The notes below the pieces were generated by a model. The model ran no database searches and was not told the DNA's origin. It saw only the letters and a program-made list of their open reading frames with translations. A DNA stretch of 60,032 nt from Chromera velia (lineage: Eukaryota; Sar; Chromeraceae): assembly GCA_018398765.1 (NCBI GenBank), contig JAHBMJ010005897.1, positions 1 to 60,032 of the forward strand, written 5' to 3'. A program made the translations under genes and the position numbers. Shown here piece by piece: positions 23,075-34,633 of this stretch (its first letter is position 1; each line of letters opens with the position of its first letter).

Positions 23075-23653
23075 TGTTACGGTCTACTCAGACCGCAACT
23101 TAAGTTTTTGATTATTCTGAGACGTTTTGCTGTCTGTGTCCTTTGGCAGACATCAGGAGAATCACATTGGATGAAATGTGAGCACTGTCGGGTGGCAGAC
23201 TGAGAAGCGGAAGGTCTCGGGTTCGATTCCCACCTCCATCTCTTTTACCTAACTTTCACAAGAAGCCGATTAATCGGTTCTCTATCGGTTAAGGCAAAGT
23301 ATATCAAACTTAATACACTTTCAAAAATGAAAGTCTATCAAACATGATACACTTACATAATTGATACACTTTCACAATTGGTAACCTTTGCAAGAAACAA
23401 GCATAAAATGCAACTTTGAAAAAAAAGAAAAGAAAGAATCGATTAAAAACTTGACCTCGGAGTAACAGAATTGAATCCCAAATCGAGTTGACTTATCTTC
23501 TGGAAGAATTGACTTGAAGCGATCTGAACCGACCTTCACTGACTTCAATAACACTGAGTGAATAATTAAAAGATATTTTCAACTCTAATTCTAGTTCTCT
23601 TCTTCCGTTTCGGCTTCGTCTGACCTACTGAGTCCGGAGGAGCACGGAATACG
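23075..23653 (+). repeat. LTR-like repeat 1
   Basis: Starts TGTTACGG and ends near GGAGCACGGAA. Contains a Pol III B-box-like GGTTCGATTCC near 23219-23229 preceded by a tRNA-like GAGCACTG segment. A CGGTCT-ACTC-AGACCG hairpin lies at the start. Confidence 0.7.
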
Positions 23654-23817
23654 TGGTGACGCCAGTACTTTGAAGGCGAAGGAGATGATAGTAGTTTTAA
23701 AGGCGCGTGGAAGCGCCTTCGCAAGAAAAGGGCACGTATTATGTCGTACTTTGAAGGCGAAGGAGACGACAGTAGTTTTAAAGGCGCGTGGAAGCGCCTT
23801 ATTGAGGAGGGGGCATG

Positions 23818-24396
23818 TGTTACGGTCTACTCAGACCGCAACTTAAGTCTTTGATTATTCTGAGACGTTTTGCTGTCTGTGTCCTTTGGCAGACATCAGG
23901 AGAATCACAATGGATGAAATGTGAGCACTGCTGGGTGGCAAACTGAGAAGCGGAAGGTCTCGGGTTCGATTCCCACCTCCATCTCTTTTGCCTAACTTTC
24001 ACAAGAAGCCGATTAATCGGTTCTCTATCGGTTAAGGCAAAGTATATCAAACTTAATACACTTTCAAAAATGAAAGTCTGTCAAACATGATACACTTACA
24101 TAATTGATACACTTTCACAATTGGCAACCTTTGCAGGAAACAAGCATAAAATGCAACTTTGAAAAAAAAGAAAAGAAAGAATCGATTAAAAACTTGACCT
24201 CGGAGTAAGAGAATTGAATCCCAAATCGAGTTGACTTACCTTCTGGAAGAATTGACTTGAAGCGATCTGAACCGACCTTCACTGACTTCAATAACATTGA
24301 GTGAATAATTAAAAGATATATTCAACTCCAATTCTAGTTCTATTCTTCCGTTTCGGCTTCGTCTGACCTACTGAGTCCGGAGGAGCACGGAAGGTG
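23818..24396 (+). repeat. LTR-like repeat 2
   Basis: Very similar to repeat 1 over its whole length; followed by TGGTGACTTGCCGCGAGAGT, a candidate primer-binding site complementary to a tRNA 3' end with CCA. Confidence 0.7.
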
Positions 24397-25115
24397 TGGT
24401 GACTTGCCGCGAGAGTCGAACACAACCTGCAAAGAGTGAAACTAACTGGAGACTAATCGAGTCTCTCAGCATAGACACTTGGAACATTTCCATTCAGGCA
24501 ACTTCAGAAACTGTCTTCCTTGCCGGGACCCCTAACAAGAGATCGAGAGAGAAGGTCGAACTGTACGGCCAACCACTCCTCTTCAGGAACCAACACCAAA
24601 GAGTTCTCTTCATCCAAGCACACCTGCAAGTGCTGGATCTGGCAGTTCCTTCTGCCACTCGCTGGAGACCTTTCAGAAGATACTTCACCTGTGTGTGGGC
24701 AGCTGTCACTCCTTTAGACCCTGCTGTCCCCGGACTTCCTTTTCTTCCTTCTGAACTCCATCCACATCGGCACGCTTTCACACTTCTGGTACGCTCTAAC
24801 ACCTTCGTCAACCACAAAGAGCCCCTCGAGTTGAGAGGACCGTCACCCTTGACTTGGAGAAAAATCACATCAAAACGGAGCAAACCGCGAAGCGCTGCTG
24901 AATTTTCGTTTTCTTCCCTCTTCTGTCCTTTGAGAAAGATACCCAAACAAAACCAGAGCAAACCGCAAAGCGCTGTTCATTTTTTTTCGTTTCTCTCTTT
25001 TCCATCCCAGCCTCAGTACCATATAGAGCTTGCGCTCCCGAGACAGACATTGGTGAAACAATACAGAATTAAGAGGAAAGGTTATATAAGACTCTTGCCA
25101 AAGATGATTGACTGA
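24396..25115 (+). CDS. unrecognised ORF in the internal region of the LTR-type element
   Basis: An open frame of about 239 codons begins inside the candidate primer-binding region. It encodes a Pro/Leu/Arg-rich sequence with no retroviral signature. Two direct repeats of GAGCAAACCGC(G/A)AAGCGCTG lie about 76 bp apart near 24878 and 24957. The opposite strand is also open over 24494-24961, so openness alone is weak evidence. It may be a decayed gag-like frame or not coding. Confidence 0.2.
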   Translation: MVTCRESRTQPAKSETNWRLIESLSIDTWNISIQATSETVFLAGTPNKRSREKVELYGQPLLFRNQHQRVLFIQAHLQVLDLAVPSATRWRPFRRYFTCVWAAVTPLDPAVPGLPFLPSELHPHRHAFTLLVRSNTFVNHKEPLELRGPSPLTWRKITSKRSKPRSAAEFSFSSLFCPLRKIPKQNQSKPQSAVHFFSFLSFPSQPQYHIELALPRQTLVKQYRIKRKGYIRLLPKMID

Positions 25116-26789
25116 CCTTCACGCGCTGAATCCAAATACCGCGGGGTCAATTGCTTCCTTGAGCCCGGGCGTGTGACTCCTCCCCCGCCGTGCGGTGGAA
25201 TGCCGGGGCACATGCATGCAACCAAATTATCACGAGACGCCGCGTAACCGAAAATGACTGACCTTTTTGGTCAAGCCAGCAGTTTTTTCCCAAATTGAAC
25301 AGCAACCTCTGCACTCGCAGATGAAACTCCTCCCCACAAACCCTCTAAGAAAAATAATAGCAGTCTCATACAGGCACGAGCGCCTCTGTGGGGGTCGACA
25401 TCCCTCTGAGAATCAGCCTTCTCTGCAAACTGAAACAACGGATGGAGCGACCATTGGATTAGAACTGTGGAACTTCTAGACCTCGCTGGAGCTTGGACCT
25501 CTTGCTAGCTGGCGACGATGGAGCAAGCCTTAGGAGGCTCAGGATAAGTTGCTTATGTATCGATAAAAAAACCTTTTGTTGAGGAATGGAAGATTGGGTG
25601 AAAAAGGTGTGTGTGAAGTAAGACTTAGTATGTGGTGGGATGATACACATGCCAGACTCGAGACAACTGTGTGCACACACATAAAAAAAAAAACAGACCA
25701 ATTGTATGCATGGACTGGCCACCATAATATACACCCATTCACTGTGGTTGGCACCTTGGTGCAATTGACCTCTTGCATCCGAAACGGACCATTCAGCAGA
25801 AGGCTGAGTGTGCCACGGCCCAACAACCACTCTTGGTTGCTTAATCAAGTCGTCGGGATTTCTCTCTGAGAGAGCAGAGCTGAATGAGTTCTTTCTGGTA
25901 TGAACTGTGACGCTTTTTGATGCTGACAAGACTGGATCTTTCGATCTCGAAGTCGAGCCGGGGTGTTAAGATCCATCAGATGTGCAAGATGTACAAGGCG
26001 CAGTGCTGGGCCAATCTGATGCCCCCGAGGGAACGGCAGGCCTGACCTTTGAAAGACGAAGTGTGATCAAAAGTGTAACTAAATGTGACTGCTACCGCAT
26101 GGCCGGGCTCTCTCCGTGGTCGGTAAGCCCCGGTCGCACCGTTCCTCTCGACAAAAGTGAGAAGGTGAAAGGATTGGACGCAGACGATCGCCGATCATGA
26201 AGCGAATGATCGAGCTTCCAAAGCAACGCACCTCAAGGAGTGAGGTTAAGACAAAGGTTTAGAGGATACACTGATGAATCAGTGCAATAGAAGCAAAAAA
26301 ACTGAGTTAAAGGAAGGTCTTGGGAATGAAGTGTCCGCTGTTGACTGTGTATGAGAATTTGAACATTGTTGAGAAACACTGAATCCACAAAACACCACCC
26401 AGTCACAGTGACTGCATACAAAGGCGAAATATCTATTTTTGTCTCTTTCGGAAGCTTTTGCGCCACTTTGATTGGCTGATGGCTGGCTGGTGAAATGAAT
26501 GAAAGTTAAGTAGGCGTCAACGCGTAAATTAGGATAGCAAGAACCTCAGGCGCCGGGACTTCGTGGAACTTCGTCGACGAGCAGACTGGAAAGTGAAGAC
26601 ACCTGTGGATCCTTTTTAAGCCTACCAAGGGGCAAGCAAGAACTCGGTACAACTTTGTGGAATTGAAGGCGCGTAGAACCGCTTTCACAAGAGAGGGGCA
26701 CGTGTTATATCGTACAGTAACTTTGAAGGCGAAAGAGACGACAGTAGTTTTAAAGGCGCGTAGAAGCGCCTTATTGAGGAGGGGGCATG

Positions 26790-27366
26790 TGTTATGGTCT
26801 ACTCAGACCGCAACTTAAGTCTTTGATTATTCTGAGACGTTTTGCTGTCTGTGTCCTTTGGCAGACATCAGGAGAATCACAATGGATGAAATGTGAGCAC
26901 TGCCAGGTGGCAGACTGAGAAGCGGAAGGTCTCGGGTTCGATTCCCACCTCCATCTCTTTTGTCTAACTTTCACAAGAAGCCGATTAATCGGTTCTGTAT
27001 CGGTTAAGGCAAAGTATGTTAAACTTGATACACTTTCAAAAATGAAAGTCTGTCAAAAAAGATATACTTACATAATTGATACACTTTCACAATTGGCAAC
27101 CTTTGCAGGAAACAAGCATAAAATGCAACTTTGAAAAAAAAGAAAAGAAAGAATCGATTACAAACTTGACCTCGGAGTAACAGAATTGAATTCCAAATCG
27201 AGTTGACTTACCTTCTGGAAGAATTGACTTGAAGCGATCTGAACCGACCTTCACTGATTTCAATAACACTGAGTGAATAATTGAAAGATATATTCAACTC
27301 CAATTCTAGTTCTATTCTTCCGTTTCGGCTTCGTCTGACCTATTGAGTCCGGAGGAGCATGGAACA
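26790..27366 (+). repeat. LTR-like repeat 3
   Basis: Starts TGTTATGG directly after a purine tract and ends near GGAGCATGGAACA. Same internal order as repeats 1 and 2. Confidence 0.7.
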
Positions 27367-28027
27367 ATACATTTATGTTGATCGCCTATTGCATGCAGAA
27401 AATCTATGTAGTACTCCTCAATCGCTGGACTCCTTACCATGTGTTTGATGAATGTCGCGAGCACAAACTCTATATATATGATTCTTGAATTCGATCTCTT
27501 GATGGCTTCATATATAGACTTTCTGTATGTGCGTTCTTAGGTGCGTTCTTGTGTCAAGTCGCTGGATGAAAGAGAATTTCTGGTGCAAGTACATCCGAAC
27601 TTTTGATCCGTGATGTCATCCGATCACTTTTCTTCCAATGCTAGATCCGATCGATCTCGCTGATAATTGTTTTCAATGTGAACATAAATTTCAACTTAAA
27701 GAGACTAAGCTTGTGCCATCTTCTATGTAGGCTAGTTGATTAGTTTAGTTATGAGTCTAACTTATGACTGATTTAATTAACGATCTACTCAAAAACTGAT
27801 TGAAAAATATTTTTTTAAAATAAAGTCTAAACGGCAAAAAAAAAACTTTAATAAAAAAAAACTTTAAAACTTTAGTATCCAACCCTAGGATTTGTGACAC
27901 AGCGTCGAGTGACAAAGGCAGAGGCCCAAAAGCAGCAGATCAGGCAGCAGAGAAAGAAGAAGTGGGTCCTGGAGGAGAGTGAAGATAAAAAGTGATTTCA
28001 ATACCCCCCGTTTTGTTTCTCTCTATT

Positions 28028-28059
<32 letters not shown>

Positions 28060-28640
28060 GAGGGAGGGAGTGTGTGTGTGTGTCACCAGCCTCTATGCAA
28101 GTCAGTGTATCACATCCGACTCGGCATGATCCGAGTCCATTGTCTGGCCGACCGATTCCGACATGGTGACGCATCTGTTGCCATATATTGCCATGCAGCA
28201 TGCATCGATCTGATTCGATCAGCCTCAAGAGCATACATCCTCGATTCATACAAGCAAACAGTTCTACACATGGGTTTTATGCCTCAATCCATAGACCGTT
28301 CTAGAAGACAGAAGTCGCGGAACAATTAAAAAAGCTAGAAAAGACTTTCTTAATTTTAATTTATATCATTGTATTTTGTTTATTTTATTTTATAAAGTGT
28401 GTTTAAATGATATTGTAACATCAGACTACATGTGATTTTTAAGTTTGAGAGTCATTTAAGTCGGTACCAAAAGATCTGATCCGAAATATCCGATACAGAC
28501 CCTCCTTATAGTACCGAGGTACCGAAAGTACCAAGACTTAACAACACTAGATCATGATATATTGTAAGATGGCCTATAAACCGATAAATAATGATAATAA
28601 TGATAATAATAATATCAATAATTATAATGATAATAACTAG
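27367..28640. other. non-coding spacer
   Basis: AT-rich, with a (CTGT)n run near 28029-28059 and an (AAT)n-like tract at 28589-28637. No supportable gene. Confidence 0.4.
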
Positions 28641-29393
28641 GCGACGCACAGTGGTAAAAAAAAAAAAATAGACCTTTCCAGATTTTTTTTTTCTTTTTTT
28701 CTACAAAGGATTTCCCAGAGCACCTCTAGGAGCACCTAGAGGAGCACCTTTTACAAGTACTTTTAAACTAACTTCCTCGCGCATTTATTACTTAACTCAA
28801 AGTTTTAAACATCTTTCAACCCTAGTTTCAACCCTAGTTCTAGTCCTAGTTGTTATTGTACATTTGTCTCTACTAGTGTCTCTACTAGTGTCTTCACCAT
28901 TCCATCATCGACTTTGTTGAACACGGACCAACCGATCTTTTTTCCCTTGTTCAACTACACTGTCATTAGACTTTTCTCTCTTCTCTTTGCTGTGTCTGTT
29001 AAAAAACCTAACCATGTCTTCTTGTTTTCTATTCATATTGACTTGCATCCGCCCTTTCTTTTTCGTAAATTCTGCAGCCACTTCAGTATCATCCCCACGC
29101 CGTATCGACTCGTGCTTTTAGTTGAACACATTTTCACGGCTGGCCGCTGCATCTGCATCATCACTGACAATATCTAGGACGATATACATTTCGAGTCAAA
29201 GCTAGTTTTGGTCAATCTTTTTAAGCGTCTACCAAGCTAAAAGTGAAACTGGGATCCTAGATATGATTCAAACTCTAGTTGAAGCTCGTCATTTAACCTT
29301 TATTTTTTTTTACATATACAATAAAATTTTAAATTAAAAAAAAAAAAGAATAAACGTTTTCAGATTTTTTTTTTTTTACCACTGTGCGACGCT
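28640..29393. mobile_element. ~754-bp TIR element in an (AAT)n tract
   Basis: The left end GGCGACGCACAGTGGTAAAA and the right end (inverse AGCGTCGCACAGTGGTAAAA) match with few differences, each extended by poly-A/T. A TA may be the target duplication. (AAT)n sequence lies on both sides, as if the element split that microsatellite. Internal DNA includes a short open frame at 28914-29177 without recognisable homology. Confidence 0.65.
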
Positions 29394-29416
29394 TAGGATA
29401 ATAATAATAATAATAA

Positions 29417-29752
29417 TGGAGATTTTAGGAAATTGAAAGTCTTTTCCAACAGCTGAGATCTTATGTTGTCTGTATACAAATGTGTCGGTAGGAGCACACG
29501 GTCAATCTACCATAATCCAGTACAATCCAACAGGCTGCTGTCTGATTCAATTGGAATTTATCGAATACATGCTAATTAAACGACATACAAAAAACGTATG
29601 CATGCGAAAAACCATCGGAGACTGAAGCTTCGCATATATGCCGAGCTAAGCATTAATAGCTCGAAATCAGCATGCCAATTAATCGCAGTATTACGTCGAT
29701 CCTTGCAAGCCGATGGATAGACCGTAAGTATGATTAGAGAACACACGTAGTA
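29417..29752. repeat. terminal direct repeat (pseudo-LTR) of retroelement copy B, left
   Basis: About 336 bp nearly identical to 34120-34456, same orientation. Starts TGGAGATTTTAGGAAATTGA and ends near GAACACACGTAGT. Confidence 0.85.
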
Positions 29753-29878
29753 TCCCGCGTGCGACGCCCCTCCGTATCCATACCGCTCTCTTTTGTTTAT
29801 CGCTGACGGTTCTTAGGTGCACTTGCGGAAGCAAACGACAACAAAAGGCTGTAACGTTAAAAATCAGTCATATGTAGA

Positions 29879-32004
29879 TTATTTTAGAACAAAACAAAGA
29901 AAGGACAAACGCGCTTTCCAAAGAGAATGAAGACCATCATCACCAGTCCGACGGACTGCAGACATGAACAAATCAAGTAAAAACAAAACAGGCCATCTCA
30001 AAATATACAACTCCAAAAACAGAAAAGTAAGTTCGTCAACCAGGACAACCGCAGGTGCATTACAAGAAAGAAGTGTCCGGATAAGATGAGAAGATATTAG
30101 GCCCTTCTTGGCCGAAACAGAAGGAACACAGAAGAAAGCATGCATCAGACGCACTCTACAAAGTGAAGGCAGGTTAGGAAAAGACGACCATGATCCTCCA
30201 GAAATGGGCAACAGAGAAAAAGCAACCAAATCACAAAAGAAATTAAAAAGAACATCACGGTTAGGATTAACAGCAGTAAAAAGCAAAATCGAAAGAGATT
30301 CCGGCAACGAAAAAAGACGTAGACCAAGCACTGTAGATCCCTTTTGACGCTCTAAAACGTATACAGGACTGTAGAAGTCTTCCTCAAGTAACTTTTCCAT
30401 CATGGGGTCATCCGGTACGTCACTCATACCACAGTCAGTCCTAAAAACAATCGTTCTATCGTCCATGTATCTCCCTGCCATCCATTTCTCCCCCCCTATG
30501 AAGGCTTCGATCTCATCAATGCAACAGAGTACTCTTTCCACGCAGCAAAAAATCGGGCCCCACCAGGAGAGCACGGACTCCCTTAAGAAAAACCTTCATG
30601 CTGTCTGACTATCTTCCCTTGAACCCGAATTACATTCAAAACAAAATCAAGATTAATTATATGAGCCAGCATATCAAGAGGGCAAGAAAGTGCATTCGCA
30701 TAATTGCAGTGGGAGGATAAAAAAACAATAGGTTTTAAGTAACGTCTCCGAGAATACCACTTCTCACCCTCTCCCGGACCCGCCTCCTTAATACAAAAAG
30801 ACTTATGGGTGGGCAACACAGCAAAGCGATATCTAGAGGAAGAATGAATGAAATGAATAAAGTCATAATCAGTCAGCTTTGTAGGGAGAAGGCGAAGCCT
30901 CACGTTTAACAATGGAGACACAGTTTTCCTTATCTCCTCAAACATGGCAAAATAAAAAGATCGGAAAAAAGACAAGTCAGCGAGGGGCACCCGAATTGTA
31001 ATCAGCTCCCCTCTAAGCAAAGTCGCTGCTGACCAGCCATTCAACTCGCACATTTGTCTCACATTCAAGTTAAAAGTTGCCCTCCCTCTCCCAAGAATCC
31101 CGCCCCTGGGCACCATGCGCATACATGCACTCAAATCATTCTTTGTCGCATCAAATGAACGAAGAGACGAATCGGGAAGGACCTTCTTGAACAATGTAGT
31201 CAGCAGTCGTGCATGAAAAAGAGAAATCACGTCCCCTTCCCCTCTCTTCGCCCCCACACCCTCTTCACCAGTGACCCTGTAGAGGAAAAGGGAGCAAGAT
31301 TGGAAAATGCCCCCTTTATCAACTCTTCCCGCCAACTTCGACATGTGAACAGAAGATTCAAGTCTCCTCCTCAGATTTGAGACCCTGTCACTACACCTGC
31401 ACGCAATTGAGCGAACATCCCTTTTATTATGGCCCCTCAAATTATGTACCGGTTCATTCTTGAATCTCCTCAACACACCAACTGTATTCCATGTAGGTTT
31501 GTATGCACGAATACATAAGTATTCCATCATGCGCAAATTCATCTGACCACCCTTAATCTTTGCAATAGGAAGGATAACAAAGAGGCCGTGTCTGGAAGCA
31601 TCAGCAGACAAAACAGAATAGAAGCGATGTACATACCCACGACCCATCTTATTATATTTCTTCCCAACGCGATACGGTTTTAATACACTCGTGAGGTGCT
31701 AAAAGAACCGATCGAACGCCCTACCAATGGTACTTCCAATATAAAAGCCTCTCTTCCATCGTGACCAAATCAAATATATTACTCCCTTGTCCCACCATGA
31801 TGCATCCTCTCCCACCCCAGCACAAGCATCCTTGACCTCTCTCAGAAAGGAAGAATATTTCGTATCAGACAGACCTAACCATGTAGAAGCAGCCAGCGAA
31901 TGGGAATATACAAGTCTCCTCAAACATTTCTGACCAAACCCTCTCTTAAAGACAGTCCGAAGCTTGTAAGAAGGATCCATCACATCCTCAGGGGACGTAA
32001 GCAT
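29879..32004 (-). pseudogene. GIY-YIG endonuclease plus reverse transcriptase ORF of copy B
   Basis: The N-terminal part reads GVIYLIWSRWKRGFYIGST, a GIY-YIG core, then RAFDRFF, an in-frame TAG (31699-31701), HLTSVLK, HRFYSVLSADASRHGLFV and YKPTWNTVGVLRR: the expected nuclease layout. Downstream come a linker, RYRFAVLPTHKS, an in-frame TAA (30583-30585) where copy A has CAA for Gln, motif B (GSPCSPGGARFFAAWKEY), a frameshift in a G/C run near 30496, and motif C RYMDD (YMDD at 30458-30469). The motif A region (AVDDIKAYF in copy A) is missing: about 1.1 kb present in copy A between 12130 and 11060 has no counterpart. The copy cannot encode an active RT as it stands. Confidence 0.75.
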
Positions 32005-32379
32005 AACATGGAGAGTATATGAAGGTGGCTGTGTTGTCTAAATAACAAGAACCATCGTCAACGGGCAATCGCATCTGTGAATCTCCGATGCGCAAACAGG
32101 ACAAGCTTGAACTGCGTGCACATACTATTAGAGGGATGCAACAAATATCCGCACCCCAGCCAATCTGAGAGAAAGACGATCAAGGTCAGACTCCACTTTC
32201 TCTCTCACACTTTCCCTGCTAAAACCCCTTCCATTCCCTGTATCCTTCCCAATCACTCCTACCAGTTCCCTCACTTTCTCATGCAATTCATCAGACAAAG
32301 ACAACAAAAAAGAAGAATCAAAATTAATTTGAACATTCAACTGACCACTGCTCCTCCCGACATGCTCTTGAGTCCCTAG

Positions 32380-34002
32380 TCACTCAGGTCCCACCTGGCG
32401 ACCTCCCATTCCCTTCCCCCTCTCTCCCTCCTTCTCTTGCTGCAGACAGAGAGCCTCAACCCTCTTCTTCTGTATGATGAAAGCATAAACGAGTTCCAGA
32501 AGGTCACAGCCCTCCAGATCCCCGTCCACTGCACTGTCCCTCAGCGCTAAGATCATCTCCCTCCTCACCTGGCCCCACCGTGTTTCACTGCACATGACAA
32601 ACACCATCAGTCTGGCATCATCCATACATTCTTGCCAGAGTTTCCCCCCCAAACCTCTATTCTTCGGTTGTCGATACACTAGAAGGTTAACCAGTGTCTC
32701 GTATGCGATCCTCTCACCTCCCATCGGCACATTCGGGGGGAAGATTTGCATTTCATTCATTGTGGGCCTGTCCCTCCCGGCAGAGTCTGACGATGGTCTG
32801 AAGGGCGTCACAGCTCTCTTTCGCATCTGCTGACCCTCTCCCTCTCTCTCCTCCATGGATCTTGGGGTCACAAACCCCGAGTCTGTGTTCCCCTGCTTCC
32901 CCTCCGAGGAATGCGTTACCTGCCTCACTCGCTTAGGTGACCCTGTCCCTGTCTGCCTACCAAAGCTATCCTGCATCCCTCCCCCCCCCACCCCGTTCAC
33001 CCCTGTATTACCGTTCATTCTCGGCCTTCCGTTAGGCACCATCAGACTAATTCCCCCATCCCCTTTCTTCCCATCATTCATTCCTCTGTTCACCATTCCA
33101 CCCCCCCCAGTCTGGCGTACATCCACCCCTGTGTTCGGAATCCCCTTCTCTGTCACCCCAGGGCCATCTATATCTACATCCTCAACTGTGATCCCCCCCG
33201 ATTGGATGTCACAGGTCGGGTACATAGAGTGTTTCCCACCCATTGGCCCACTCCCCCCTCCTCTCCAGGTTTTCTTCATCTCTTCCTGAAGACGAACAAC
33301 CCGCCCATGAATTTCCATGACTCCATACTCTTTCACCATCTCCGCCACTGAGCACAACATCTCACTCGCCACATCTACCTGTGCCCCCGCTCTGGCAGCT
33401 ATATGTTCAGTGGCCAGGTATGTGTCAATGTATGCAGCCCCCTCACTTCTCACTTTGTTCGTCAGCCTCCGGTTGTATTCTTTGTATTTCATTCCCTTCT
33501 GCATCATCATATACTCCCTTCTGGATTTCGAGAACACCCCGTCGAGCGGCATCTGAAGCATTAGCATCAACACCCCCTCCACCATCTCATCACACGCTTC
33601 CTTCACCTCCATCATTCCGATATGTGCCTTTTCATTTATCTCTCCCCTCTTCTTCATTTTTTTCGACGGTATGATCAGTCTATTGTATGCCTGTTTATTT
33701 ATTACCTCTACCTTCATAGAGGACTCGAGGGCATCCTTGTTCATGGCTTTCAAATTTGCAGCGTCTGCCACCCTCATCTTCATCAGGACCTATTCTGTCA
33801 TTCCCGTCATCCCTGTGTCGAACGTATGGACGATGACCTCGTCCGCCTTCAGCTTATGACCCGGCAGATATGGTTTTACAACCATTCTATCTGGGATCCT
33901 CTTCCTTGGCTCAACCATTCTCCCTATATCCGGGGGCGCCTCTTCTATTTCCACCTGACCGAGCCGTTCTTTCACTGACTTGCACATCTCTGAGTCCCTC
34001 AA
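32380..34002 (-). CDS. ORF1-like protein of copy B (one in-frame stop)
   Basis: A 467-residue frame (33783-32380), continuous in phase with an upstream 70-residue frame (34002-33793) through a single TAG at 33790-33792. The N-terminal third is predicted helical and charged. The middle is Gly/Met/Asn-rich and low-complexity. The C-terminal third has GGKLWQECMDDARLMVFVMC and a Glu/Gly-rich tail. I recognise no domain. Its place between the terminal repeat and the nuclease-RT suggests a nucleic-acid-binding ORF1, but this is position-based inference. Confidence 0.5.
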
Positions 34003-34119
34003 GTGCCTAAGAATCAGTCTACAGGAACAACAGAGAAACTGGGTTTCACTGCATGCACGTGACGGTCTATAGAATTCTAAGGTTCAAGGTAAGGAGCCGA
34101 CCCGGAAAAAGAATCTATA

Positions 34120-34456
34120 ATGGAGATTTTAGGAAATTGAAAGTCTTTTCCAACAGCTGAGATCTTATGTTGTCTGTGCACAAATGTGTCGGTAGGAGCA
34201 CACGGTCAATCTACCATAATCCAGTATAATCCAACAGGCTGCTGTCTGATTCAATTGGAATTTATTGAATACATGCTAATTAAACGATATACAAAAAACG
34301 TATGCATGCGAAAAACCATCGGAGACTGAAGCTTCGCATATACGCCGAGCTAAGCATTAATAGCTCGAAATCAGCATGCCAATTAATCGCAGTATTACGT
34401 CGATCCTTGTAAGCCGATGAATAGATCATAGGCATGATTAGAGAACACACGTAGTG
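34120..34456. repeat. terminal direct repeat (pseudo-LTR) of retroelement copy B, right
   Basis: Nearly identical to 29417-29752 with roughly a dozen substitutions, mostly transitions. It abuts (AAT)n DNA at 34458. Confidence 0.85.
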
Positions 34457-34597
34457 TCAATAATAATAATGATAATAATAATAATAATATCAATAATAAT
34501 AATAATAAAAATAAATATTAAAAATAATAGTAATCATGATTATGAAGGTAAAAAGAAAAAAAAAATTAAAAAAAAAGTACGTTGAAGAAAGATGTAA

Positions 34598-34633
<36 letters not shown>

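Larger units (their letters stand above)
23075..27366 (+). mobile_element. LTR-type retroelement(s) with three LTR-like repeats
   Basis: Three direct repeats of about 578 bp begin TGTTA(C/T)GGTCTACTCAGACC: 23075-23653, 23818-24396 and 26790-27366. Copies 2 and 3 are each preceded by a purine tract (GAGGAGGGGGCATG) like a polypurine tract. Copies 1 and 2 are each followed at once by TGGTGAC, like a tRNA primer-binding site. The short internal part (about 164 bp) between copies 1 and 2 and the longer one (about 2.4 kb) between copies 2 and 3 share the sequence before the purine tract, including an AAGGCGCGTGGAAGCGCCTT hairpin. No gag, protease, RT or integrase was recognised, so the element looks non-autonomous or gutted. 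Confidence 0.65.
29417..34456 (-). mobile_element. permuted Penelope-like retroelement, copy B, with terminal direct repeats
   Basis: A 5-kb unit bounded by two ~340-bp direct repeats and by (AAT)n sequence on both outer sides. Order on the minus strand: repeat, ORF1-like protein (34002-32380), GIY-YIG nuclease plus reverse transcriptase (32004-29879), repeat. Direct terminal repeats (pseudo-LTRs), a GIY-YIG nuclease and an LTR-unlike RT are hallmarks of Penelope-like elements. Here the nuclease precedes the RT, as in the permuted Chlamys/Naiad-type clade known from algae, protists and invertebrates. The copy is decayed (stops and a frameshift) and lacks RT motif A. Confidence 0.75.

Noticed and set aside
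23155..23245. tRNA gene in the LTR-like repeat
   Set aside because: Good B-box, but acceptor and T stems do not pair; present in three repeat copies, so a repeat component rather than a tRNA gene.
24494..24961. 155-codon minus-strand frame in the LTR-type element
   Set aside because: Opposes another open frame; no domain on either strand to decide between them.
29417..29752. Hammerhead ribozyme, often present in Penelope-like terminal repeats
   Set aside because: I looked for CTGANGA and GAAA cores on both strands of the repeat and did not find the pair in a workable arrangement.
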